From assembly GCA_041595255.1 (NCBI GenBank), contig JBFHKR010000008.1:1-39390 (forward strand): a stretch of DNA of 39,390 nt. The letters run 5' to 3'. The stretch's first letter is position 1, and each line of letters begins with the position of its first letter. The position numbers and the translations under genes were made by a program. The stretch comes from PGYR01 sp041595255 (lineage in GTDB: Bacteria > Bacteroidota > Ignavibacteria > Kapaibacteriales > UBA2268). Positions 25,283 through 33,546 of this stretch are shown here, in pieces. Under the pieces are notes generated by a model. It did no database searches and was not told the DNA's origin. It worked only from the letters and a program-made list of their open reading frames with translations.

Positions 25283-27376
25283 TTATGATTTTTGAGCTTC
25301 TTGTTCTTCGTAAGCTCTAATAATTTCTTCTTGTACTGACTTCGGAACTCTTTCGTACTTAGCGAATTCCATAGTAAACTCACCCTTACCTTGAGTAGCC
25401 GAACGTAAATCTGTAGAATATCCAAACATTTCCTTCAAAGGAACTTCTGCTTCAATAACTACATATGATGCATCCATAGTCGTAGTAACAATCAAACCAC
25501 GTCTTTGATTTATTTGACCGATTACTACACCTTGGAATTCTTCTGGGCAACTAGTTTCCAACTTCATTATTGGTTCTAAGATAACAGGGTTAGCTTTTCT
25601 AATCGATTCTCTAATAGCAGCTTTTGCAGCTATTTTGAATGCTCCATCAGAAGAGTCAACTGCGTGTGTAGACCCATCATTAAGTAGAGCTTTTACACCT
25701 ACTACTGGCTGACCTATTAACACACCTTCTCTCAATTGCTCTTGGAAACCTTTATCTACAGCTGGGATGTATTCTTTAGGAACAGCACCACCAACAATTT
25801 TATTTTCAAACAAGTAAGTCTCTTCTGCACTTGCTTCCATTGGTTCAAATCTACCAGCGATACGTGCATATTGACCAGAACCACCAGATTGTTTTTTGTG
25901 AGTATAATCGTAGTCAATAGCAGTACTAATTGCTTCTCTATATGCAACCTTAGGCTCACCAACTATGATATCAGTCTTAAACTCACGTCTTATTCTTTCT
26001 ATATAGATCTCTAAGTGAAGTTCACCCATACCTTTGATAATAGTATCACCAGATTCATCATCTCTAGAAACTTGGAAAGTAGGGTCTTCTTTAGTAAATC
26101 TATTTAATGCTTTAGAAAAGTTTACTTGTCCAGCTTTATCTTTCGGCTTAACAGTTAACTCAATAACTGGATTTGGTATATACATTGACTCCATAGAGTA
26201 ATGTAATTTACCATCACCAAAAGTATCACCAGAAGCACAATCAATACCAAATGTCGCAACGATATCACCCGCTTGAGCTTCTTCGATTTCAACCATTTCA
26301 TCAGAGTGCATTCTAACTAATCTTGGAATTTTAAATTTCTTGTCTGTACTTGTATTATATATATTTTCACCTTTAGTCATAACTCCTTGATAAATTCGCA
26401 TATAAGTAAGCTGACCAAATTGACCATCTTCTAATTTGAAGGCCAAGGCAACAAGAGGTTTCTCAGGAGAGATTTCTAAAGGAACTTTTTTCTCTTCTTG
26501 ATCCAAATCTAAAGCAAAGTTTTCAACCTCTGTTGGATTTGGTAAATAATCGATAACTGCATCAAGTAATGTTTGTACACCTTGATTTTTAAGAGCAGTC
26601 CCAACTAAAACAGGAGTAATATCCTGAGAAATAGTTGCTTTTCTAATTGCTGTTTGCAATTCTTCTATAGAAATATCTTCTTCCATTAAGAATTTCTCAG
26701 CGATATTATCATCAAAGTCAGCAAGCCCTTCAATCATTTTAACTCTTTTCTCTTTTGCACGAGCTAACTTATCTTCAGGTATTTCTTTCTCTATAATATT
26801 TTCACCATCATTACCTTCGAAGTAAAGAGCTTTCATTTTCAACAAATCAATGATTCCATTGAATTTATCTTCTAGCTCAACTTCCATAGTAATCTGAACA
26901 GGATTATGCTTCAACTTATCTCTAAGTTGACCAATAACTCTATCAGGGTTTGCTCCAGATCTATCACACTTATTAATAAATGCAAGACGAGGAACACCAT
27001 AACGGCGCATTTGTCTATCAACTGTAATAGATTGCGACTGTACACCAGCAACTGAACAAAGTACTAAAACAGCCCCGTCCAATACTCTAAGTGAACGCTC
27101 AACCTCAACTGTAAAGTCAATGTGTCCAGGTGTATCAATAACGTTAATAAAGTGACCTTTCCATTCACAAAATGTTGCAGCAGATTGGATAGTGATACCT
27201 TTCTCTCTTTCCAGCTCCATGCTGTCCATTTTAGCACCAACACCATCTTTACCACGAACTTCAGAGATTTTGTGGATTTTACCAGTATAGAATAAAATAC
27301 GCTCAGACACTGTAGTTTTACCAGAGTCAATATGAGCAGCTATACCAATATTACGAAGTTTTTCAATATTAAACAT
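25283..27376 (-). CDS. fusA: Elongation factor G, mtEFG1/spdEFG1-like
   Basis: The 697-residue GTPase has AHIDSGKTT (about 14-22), the long signature EVRGKDGVGAKMDSMELERE (about 39-58), DTPGHIDFTVEVERSLRVLD and NKCD (135-138). VRGKDGVGAxMDSMELER is, from memory, the signature of mitochondrial EF-G1 and the related spirochaete-type spdEFG1. Domain IV keeps THAVDSSDGAFKIAAKAAIR and GVVIGQINQRRG, as expected of a translocase. It is therefore probably the factor that moves tRNA-mRNA through the ribosome. It stands just upstream of rpsL in its own transcription unit, with a Bacteroidota-type promoter about 94 bases before the ATG. Confidence 0.92.
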   Translation of the reverse strand: MFNIEKLRNIGIAAHIDSGKTTVSERILFYTGKIHKISEVRGKDGVGAKMDSMELEREKGITIQSAATFCEWKGHFINVIDTPGHIDFTVEVERSLRVLDGAVLVLCSVAGVQSQSITVDRQMRRYGVPRLAFINKCDRSGANPDRVIGQLRDKLKHNPVQITMEVELEDKFNGIIDLLKMKALYFEGNDGENIIEKEIPEDKLARAKEKRVKMIEGLADFDDNIAEKFLMEEDISIEELQTAIRKATISQDITPVLVGTALKNQGVQTLLDAVIDYLPNPTEVENFALDLDQEEKKVPLEISPEKPLVALAFKLEDGQFGQLTYMRIYQGVMTKGENIYNTSTDKKFKIPRLVRMHSDEMVEIEEAQAGDIVATFGIDCASGDTFGDGKLHYSMESMYIPNPVIELTVKPKDKAGQVNFSKALNRFTKEDPTFQVSRDDESGDTIIKGMGELHLEIYIERIRREFKTDIIVGEPKVAYREAISTAIDYDYTHKKQSGGSGQYARIAGRFEPMEASAEETYLFENKIVGGAVPKEYIPAVDKGFQEQLREGVLIGQPVVGVKALLNDGSTHAVDSSDGAFKIAAKAAIRESIRKANPVILEPIMKLETSCPEEFQGVVIGQINQRRGLIVTTTMDASYVVIEAEVPLKEMFGYSTDLRSATQGKGEFTMEFAKYERVPKSVQEEIIRAYEEQEAQKS

Positions 27377-27469
27377 TTTAATAGACCTACGAAATTTTTA
27401 TTTTCTTAAATTTTTTTTGTTCAGATTTCTCAAACACACTTTTTACTTTTTGAGATTTCATACAGATAA

Positions 27470-27501
27470 CAAAATTAAGCAGAATAATTTTAATCTACAA
27501 A
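27470..27501 (-). promoter_or_regulatory. Bacteroidota-type promoter before the EF-G gene
   Basis: TTTG (27501-27498), 20 bases, and TAATTTTG (27477-27470) on the minus strand match TTTG-N19-21-TAnnTTTG. A start about 7 bases on leaves a leader of roughly 85 bases before the EF-G ATG at 27376. Found by eye in AT-rich DNA; the exact spacing and the second such site before rpsL raise its credibility. Confidence 0.55.
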
Positions 27502-27550
27502 ATAAATTTTATTTTATTTATAATTATTTTTATTGGGTTTCTAGTTTGCA

Positions 27551-27558
27551 TATATTTG
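27551..27558 (+). promoter_or_regulatory. Possible -7 element before the lipoprotein gene
   Basis: TATATTTG matches the Bacteroidota -7 consensus TAnnTTTG and lies 36 bases before the ATG at 27595. No TTTG stands at the proper upstream distance (the nearest TTG is 15 bases away), so this is a half match only. Confidence 0.3.
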
Positions 27559-27594
27559 TTAGGAAAATAGTACAACTATGAGATTAATTTAGCG

Positions 27595-28893
27595 ATGAAA
27601 AACATTATCGTTTCAGTATTATTATTTCTTTTTCTTATTTCTTGTGGAGATGATACCAGTCCGACAGAATCTACAGATTCTCGACATGAATTAATAGGAA
27701 GTATAAAAGGAAAAATAATTGATGCAGTTACCGAGGAACCTATATCTGGCGCTTTTATAAAGACTTCTCCATTATCATCTACTACTAAATCAAATGAAGA
27801 TGGTACTTTTTTATTAGGGACCGTTGGACCTGAACTTTATGATATTATTATTACTCATGATGATTATGTAGAGTACAAAGAAAAAATCAGAGTTAGTGCT
27901 GATATAACAAATGATATACTTTTCACTATGATATCTAAAGCATCAATTAATAATACTCCAAATGAACCTGAAATCGTTTATCCTAAATCTAATACAGATG
28001 TAAGCTCCAGTAATCTCATCTTTAGGTGGATTGGAGTTGATATGGATAATGACACACTAAGATATGATGTTTATTTTGGTGAAGCTAATGCTGAATTAAA
28101 ATTGATAGCATCAGATATTGTTCAAACCTATTTTGAGTTTAATTACAGCTTTTTGGAAGGATCTAATTATCAATGGAAAGTGATATCAAAGGATAAGTAC
28201 TCACAGACTTCAAGTAAAACTATTACTTTTGGTTATAAAGAAAAAGTAGTAATTGATTTACCTGGACTAATTGCAAATTGGAAATTCAATGGAGATGCAG
28301 TTGATTCTGGAATTTTTGGATATGATGGTGTTGAGCAAAATGTACAATATTCTGAAGACCGTACAGGTTTAACAAATGAAGCTGCATATTTCAATGGTTC
28401 TAAAGGACTAAATTCAAAAATTTTAGTATCTAATGAAATTCAGCTTCAAACTGAATTCTCAATTTCACTTTGGATTAAACCTGACCCTTCATTAGGAGAA
28501 AATGGATCCGTAGGTTATTTTGAATTTATTTCTAAGTGGGGTGGCGCAGGTATAGGTAATGCTTCATGGGCATTTGGAATTACTAAAAACTCTAATTTAT
28601 TTCTAGGTACTTTTAGGTTAAATTCCACAATAAGAATTGCAACCAATATTCAAATAAAAACAGAAATGTGGCAGCATGTTGCAGTAACTTTTAATAATGG
28701 AACAGCAATATTTTACTTGAATGGGAATCAAATTGAAATCGCAACTGGTATGAACATACCACAAATATCAAACTACAATCTATCTATTGGGGGTAGACAA
28801 GATCAATTAAGCTCTTATCATGGTTCCGTCGATGATTTGTATATTTTTGATAGAGTTTTATCAACTCAAGAAATAAAGGAACTTGCACAGTAA
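27595..28893 (+). CDS. Lipoprotein with carboxypeptidase-regulatory, Fn3-like and LamG domains
   Basis: The 432-residue protein starts MKNIIVSVLLFLFLISCGDD, a lipoprotein signal with Cys 17, so it should be anchored to the outer or inner membrane and exposed to the periplasm or outside. Residues about 35-115 (GSIKGKIIDAVTEEPISGAF, ITHDDYVEYKEKIRVSAD) look like a carboxypeptidase-regulatory beta-sandwich; about 122-220 (EPEIVYPKSNTDVSSSNLIF, YQWKVISKDKYSQ) is fibronectin-III-like; about 222-432 (PGLIANWKFNGDAVDSGIFG, FSISLWIKPDP, WQHVAVTFNNGTAIFYLNGN, SVDDLYIFDRVLSTQEIKEL) is a LamG/concanavalin-type glycan-binding domain. No catalytic domain is seen. Likely surface adhesion or polysaccharide binding, common in Bacteroidota. 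Confidence 0.85.
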   Translation: MKNIIVSVLLFLFLISCGDDTSPTESTDSRHELIGSIKGKIIDAVTEEPISGAFIKTSPLSSTTKSNEDGTFLLGTVGPELYDIIITHDDYVEYKEKIRVSADITNDILFTMISKASINNTPNEPEIVYPKSNTDVSSSNLIFRWIGVDMDNDTLRYDVYFGEANAELKLIASDIVQTYFEFNYSFLEGSNYQWKVISKDKYSQTSSKTITFGYKEKVVIDLPGLIANWKFNGDAVDSGIFGYDGVEQNVQYSEDRTGLTNEAAYFNGSKGLNSKILVSNEIQLQTEFSISLWIKPDPSLGENGSVGYFEFISKWGGAGIGNASWAFGITKNSNLFLGTFRLNSTIRIATNIQIKTEMWQHVAVTFNNGTAIFYLNGNQIEIATGMNIPQISNYNLSIGGRQDQLSSYHGSVDDLYIFDRVLSTQEIKELAQ

Positions 28894-28930
28894 ATACAAA
28901 AGTAATTAACTTGAATAATTTATAGTATGT

Positions 28931-29197
28931 ATGAGTCTAAAACCTAATTTCATAAAAAAAATTCTATCGGGGATGGCTATATTCGTATTTATAAAAATAG
29001 CCATAACTCTATTTACAATCGGTAATAAAAGATTTGATGACATTGATTTTATTTATAATATGGGATTTGGAGCTATAGTTATTATATTTATAGTCTATAG
29101 AGTCGTTCAGACAATGAAAGCTAATAGTCCAATTATGACTAAAAAGTACATTTCATCTCCCCCACGACCAGATAATAAACCACTTCATCCAAAGTAA
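28931..29197 (+). CDS. Small membrane protein, unknown function
   Basis: The 88-residue protein has two hydrophobic segments, about 13-27 (GMAIFVFIKIAITLF) and about 45-60 (GFGAIVIIFIVYRVVQ), joined by a short polar loop, and a polar proline-rich tail ending PPRPDNKPLHPK. It begins 37 bases after the LamG lipoprotein and reads the same way, so they may form a two-gene unit. No family recognised. It is followed by a strong hairpin shared with the end of rpoC. Confidence 0.6.
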   Translation: MSLKPNFIKKILSGMAIFVFIKIAITLFTIGNKRFDDIDFIYNMGFGAIVIIFIVYRVVQTMKANSPIMTKKYISSPPRPDNKPLHPK

Positions 29198-29206
29198 AGA
29201 CAACAA

Positions 29207-29242
29207 TAAAAAAGCCGAATCAGTATTAACTAATTCGGCTTT
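29207..29242. terminator. Intrinsic terminator between rpoC and the plus-strand pair
   Basis: AAAGCCGAAT (29211-29220) and ATTCGGCTTT (29233-29242) form a perfect 10-bp stem with a 12-base loop. On the minus strand the stem is followed by a run of T residues, which fits the end of rpoBC 25 bases after the rpoC stop. On the plus strand the T-tract is weaker but the site could serve both convergent units. Confidence 0.85.
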
Positions 29243-29266
29243 AGTAATTTAATCTAAAGGTAGAAT

Positions 29267-32200
29267 CTAAGCTTCTATTTTCTCTTCTTTTACTTCTTCA
29301 ATTGGTTTCGGATTGTGACCGAATATATTACCTATAGTGCTTGCTATATGCATATCTTGGTATTTACGTAAACCAGTACCTGCAGGTATTAGTTGACCCA
29401 AGATTATGTTTTCTTTCAAGCCATTTAAGTAATCAACCTTAGCCGATATAGAAGCGTCAGAAAGGACTGCAGTTGTTTGTTGGAACGAAGCAGCAGATAG
29501 CCAGCTTTCAGTTTTCAGAGATGCTTGAGTTATACCTAACAATATAGGTTCACCAATCGATGGCTCAGCAGGTCTGAATTCAGGTGGCGTTTTGCCTTTC
29601 TTCTTCAAGTCCTTAACAACGGCTTTTACTTTTCTTCTTGGATATAGATAATTCTCATTGTAGTTAGAATCACCTTTGTCAGTTACGACTACAAGTGACT
29701 TGACTGCTTCATTGTCATCTATAAACTTAATCTTATCGAAGTTTTCGTTTTCTAGCATATGTGTATCACCTGAGTCAATGATTTTCACTTTTTGAAGCAT
29801 TTGTCTTACAATTACTTCAATGTGCTTATCATTTAGCTTAACACCTTGCATACGGTAAACTTCTTGTATTTCATTTACTAAGTATTCTTGTACAGCGTTT
29901 GGTCCTTTGATCTTTAAGATATCGTGAGGGTTAATCGAACCTTCAGAGATTCTGTCACCTGCACGTATAAAGTCTTTCTCTTGAACCAAAATATGTCGTC
30001 CAACTGGTACTAAGTATTCTGCTTCTGTTTTCTCATCGAGAGAAGTTATTCTAACAACTCGTTGATTACGTTTAGGTTTCTCGAAAGAAACAATACCATC
30101 AATCTCAGTTACTATAGCCGGATTGTGAGGAGAACGCGCCTCGAACAATTCAGTTACCCTAGGTAAACCACCCGTGATATCTCTTGTACGACCCATATCT
30201 CTTGGTATCTTAACTAATTGAGTACCAGACCCAATATCTTCATTGTTTTCAACTCTAAGCTGTGCACGTGAAGGAATATTGTAAGTACGTATTACTTTAC
30301 CTTCTTCATCTAATATCTCAATAGTAGGAGACTTAGTTCTATCCCTAGAATCAATAACAACTTTAGTAATGTGACCCGTTTGCTCATCATTTACTTCACG
30401 GTAAGTTACATTTGGTATTAAGTCTTTATAGTTAACTTTACCTGCAACCTCAGAAACTATAGCAGAGTTATATGGATCCCATTCGTATATCAATTGTCCT
30501 TTTGTAACTTTGTCGCCATCTTGAACTTCTATAGTAGCGCCATAAGTTGCATCGTAAGAAGTTAGTTTACGGTTCGAATCTGGATCAATTAAATTGATAA
30601 CTCCACTTCGTGAAACTACAATCGTAATCTCGCCCGATTCACCATTATAAGACACAGTTCTCATGTTCTCGAACTGTATAATACCGTCAAACTTAGCATT
30701 AACTGTAGATTGTGAAGCCACTAATGAAGCTGAACCACCTGTGTGGAATGTTCTTAGTGTCAGCTGAGTACCAGGCTCACCAATTGATTGAGAAGCTATT
30801 GTACCCACTGCTTCCCCAACATCTACAAGACGTGAAGTTGACATATTACGTCCATAGCATTTAGCACATACCCCACGACGGTTTTCACAAGTTAATACAG
30901 AACGAATATTAATTTTCTCTACTGATGAAGCTTCTATCTTCTGAGCAATATTCTCATCGATTATTTCCCCACCTTTTACTAATAGTTCGTCAGTGATATT
31001 ATCATGTACATCTACTAAAGCTACACGCCCTAATATTCTTTCGTATAGTGGCTCTTTTACTTCTTCACCATCTTTGAGTGCTTCCATCTCAACACCCCTG
31101 ATAGTACCACAATCACGATCAGTTATAATCATATCTTGTGCTACGTCATGTAGTCTACGTGTTAGATAACCTGCATCAGCAGTTTTCAATGCTGTATCAG
31201 CAAGACCTTTACGAGCACCGTGTGTAGAAATAAAGTACTCTAGAATAGATAGCCCTTCCTTGAAGTTAGAGATAATTGGGTTTTCGATTAGCTCACCTGT
31301 AGAACCAGAAACTGATTTCTTAGGTTTCGCCATTAGTCCCCTCATACCAGCTAACTGACGAATTTGCTCTTTTGACCCTCTCGCTTGAGAGTCAAGCATC
31401 ATCCAGAATGAGTTAAATCCTTGTTTGTCTTTTGCTATTTCAGAATATAGCTTATCAGCTACTTTATTCGTTGCATTTGACCAAGTATCAATAATCTTAT
31501 TATATCTTTCACCACCACTGATTACACCATTGATGTATGCCATCTCGATGCCTTCAACTTTTTTATCAGCAGAGTCAATTATTTTAGTTTTTAGTTCTGG
31601 AATCTTAACGTCATGGATACTTACAGATAGACCACCACGAGTTGCATAGAAGAATCCAAGTTCTTTCAATTTATCTAAGAATTTAACTGTTACATCTAAA
31701 CCAGTTGTTCTAAAACATGAACCAATGATTTGTCTAAGTCTTTTCTTAGTTAATAATTCATTGATAAAACCCATTTCTGGAGGAACAATGTCATTAAACA
31801 TTGCTCTACCAACCGTAGTTTCTACCATAGTTCCATTCCAACGAAGTTTTATTTTAGCGTGTAAGTCAACAATTTTATTGTCATAAGCTAATTTAACTTC
31901 TTCTGTACTTCCAAACACTTTTCCTTCACCCTTAGCATCAGGTTTGTGTTTGGTAAGATAATATACACCCAAAACCATATCTTGCGAAGGTACTGCAATA
32001 GGATCACCATTCTGAGTATGCATGATATTATGAGGTGCAAGTATCAATAAGAAAGCTTCTAGCTGAGCTTCATAACTGATAGGAAGATGGACTGCCATCT
32101 GATCACCGTCAAAATCGGCGTTGAATGCAGTACAAACTAATGGATGCAATTGAATAGCCTTACCTTCTACCAATCTTGGTTGGAATGCTTGGATACCCAA

Positions 32201-33517
32201 TCTATGAAGAGTAGGAGCACGGTTAAGCATAACAGGGTGACCCTGAATTACTTTTTCCAATATATCCCAAACTTCATCAGTTTTTCTTTCTACCAATTTT
32301 TTAGCAGATTTTACTGTCTTTACATATCCACGCTCTATCAACTTACGTATAATAAAAGGCTTGAAAAGCTCAACAGCCATATCTTTTGGAAGTCCACATT
32401 CGTGAAGCTTTAGCTCAGGACCAACTACGATAACCGAACGACCAGAATAGTCAACACGTTTACCAAGCAAGTTCTGACGGAATCTACCAGATTTACCTTT
32501 TAAAGTATCTGCTAATGATTTTAATGCTCTTTGTGAATCACTTCTTACAGCTCTTCTAGAGTTATCAAACAATGCGTCCACGGACTCTTGAAGCATACGC
32601 TTCTCATTTCTAAGAATAACTTCAGGAGCTTTGATATCGATTAATCTTTTCAATCTGTTATTTCTGATTATTACCCTTCTATAAAGGTCATTCAAATCAG
32701 AAGTCGCAAATCTACCACCTTCCAAAGGCACTAATGGTCTTAGGTCTGGTGGAATAACAGGTATAATATCTAAAACCATCCAATCTGGATCATTTGGCAT
32801 CTCTTTTTCAGCATTCGGTCCGAAGGCATCTAAGATAGTCAATCGTTTTAGAATATCTTTTTTTCTAGTTTGCGAAGTTTCAGTTTTTAATCTTTCTTTT
32901 AATCTATGGTAATCTTCAATTGGTTTTACCCTTTTTAGAAGTTCTTTAATTGCTTCTCCACCTATTAGAGCAACGAATTTGGCTTCATCTTCGTCATCTA
33001 ATTCAAAGTGTTCAGGAGGTAAAGAGTCCATAACTTCTAGATATTGCTCTTCAGTCAATAAATCTTTGACCTGAAGGCCTGTACCACCTGGTTGAACTAC
33101 TACATAAGATTCATAGTAAGCAATACGCTCTACGTCTTTTGTAGTCATCCCCAAAATACCTGCTATTTTACTAGGCAGAGTACGTAGGAACCAAACGTGA
33201 ACAACAGGAACTGCGAGCATGATGTGACCCATACGTTCACGACGCACAGATTTTTGGGTAACTTCTACCCCACATCTATCACATACAATACCCTTGTATC
33301 TAATTCTTTTATACTTACCACAAGCACATTCCCAATCTTTGATTGGTCCGAAGATTTTCTCACAGAAAAGTCCATCTTTCTCTGGTCTGAAAGAACGATA
33401 ATTGATGGTTTCCGGTTTGGTTACCTCACCTCTTGACCTATTAAGTATGTCATCTGGCGAAGCAATCTTGATGGAAATCTTTTCGTAACCTTTTTTCGGT
33501 AATGGTATTGATTGCAT
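29267..33517 (-). CDS. rpoC: RNA polymerase beta-prime subunit
   Basis: The 1416-residue subunit is full length. The N-terminal zinc finger is CACGKYKRIRYKGIVCDRCG; the catalytic NADFDGDQMAVHLP holds the three Mg-binding aspartates; MMLDSQARGSKEQIRQLAGM and GARKGLADTALKTADAGYLT form bridge-helix and trigger-loop regions; CENRRGVCAKCYGR is part of the second zinc site. It ends with an acidic EEVKEEKIEA tail. The ATG lies in a 16-base perfect palindrome that also contains the AGGAG ribosome-binding site. rpoB lies 29 bases upstream. Confidence 0.98.
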   Translation of the reverse strand: MQSIPLPKKGYEKISIKIASPDDILNRSRGEVTKPETINYRSFRPEKDGLFCEKIFGPIKDWECACGKYKRIRYKGIVCDRCGVEVTQKSVRRERMGHIMLAVPVVHVWFLRTLPSKIAGILGMTTKDVERIAYYESYVVVQPGGTGLQVKDLLTEEQYLEVMDSLPPEHFELDDEDEAKFVALIGGEAIKELLKRVKPIEDYHRLKERLKTETSQTRKKDILKRLTILDAFGPNAEKEMPNDPDWMVLDIIPVIPPDLRPLVPLEGGRFATSDLNDLYRRVIIRNNRLKRLIDIKAPEVILRNEKRMLQESVDALFDNSRRAVRSDSQRALKSLADTLKGKSGRFRQNLLGKRVDYSGRSVIVVGPELKLHECGLPKDMAVELFKPFIIRKLIERGYVKTVKSAKKLVERKTDEVWDILEKVIQGHPVMLNRAPTLHRLGIQAFQPRLVEGKAIQLHPLVCTAFNADFDGDQMAVHLPISYEAQLEAFLLILAPHNIMHTQNGDPIAVPSQDMVLGVYYLTKHKPDAKGEGKVFGSTEEVKLAYDNKIVDLHAKIKLRWNGTMVETTVGRAMFNDIVPPEMGFINELLTKKRLRQIIGSCFRTTGLDVTVKFLDKLKELGFFYATRGGLSVSIHDVKIPELKTKIIDSADKKVEGIEMAYINGVISGGERYNKIIDTWSNATNKVADKLYSEIAKDKQGFNSFWMMLDSQARGSKEQIRQLAGMRGLMAKPKKSVSGSTGELIENPIISNFKEGLSILEYFISTHGARKGLADTALKTADAGYLTRRLHDVAQDMIITDRDCGTIRGVEMEALKDGEEVKEPLYERILGRVALVDVHDNITDELLVKGGEIIDENIAQKIEASSVEKINIRSVLTCENRRGVCAKCYGRNMSTSRLVDVGEAVGTIASQSIGEPGTQLTLRTFHTGGSASLVASQSTVNAKFDGIIQFENMRTVSYNGESGEITIVVSRSGVINLIDPDSNRKLTSYDATYGATIEVQDGDKVTKGQLIYEWDPYNSAIVSEVAGKVNYKDLIPNVTYREVNDEQTGHITKVVIDSRDRTKSPTIEILDEEGKVIRTYNIPSRAQLRVENNEDIGSGTQLVKIPRDMGRTRDITGGLPRVTELFEARSPHNPAIVTEIDGIVSFEKPKRNQRVVRITSLDEKTEAEYLVPVGRHILVQEKDFIRAGDRISEGSINPHDILKIKGPNAVQEYLVNEIQEVYRMQGVKLNDKHIEVIVRQMLQKVKIIDSGDTHMLENENFDKIKFIDDNEAVKSLVVVTDKGDSNYNENYLYPRRKVKAVVKDLKKKGKTPPEFRPAEPSIGEPILLGITQASLKTESWLSAASFQQTTAVLSDASISAKVDYLNGLKENIILGQLIPAGTGLRKYQDMHIASTIGNIFGHNPKPIEEVKEEKIEA

Positions 33518-33531
33518 AGGAGTACTCCTAT
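33516..33531 (-). promoter_or_regulatory. Palindrome covering the rpoC ribosome-binding site and start
   Basis: ATAGGAGTACTCCTAT is a perfect 16-base palindrome; the first half carries AGGAG, the last two bases are the AT of the rpoC ATG. As RNA it could fold into a 6-bp stem with a GUAC loop that hides the ribosome-binding site, or it may be chance. Confidence 0.45.
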
Positions 33532-33546
33532 TTATATTTTTTTAGT

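Noticed and set aside
25213..25425. Minus-strand 70-codon frame overlapping the end of the EF-G gene
   Set aside because: Out of frame with the conserved EF-G C-terminus and Lys/Asn-rich; it also covers the rpsL promoter.
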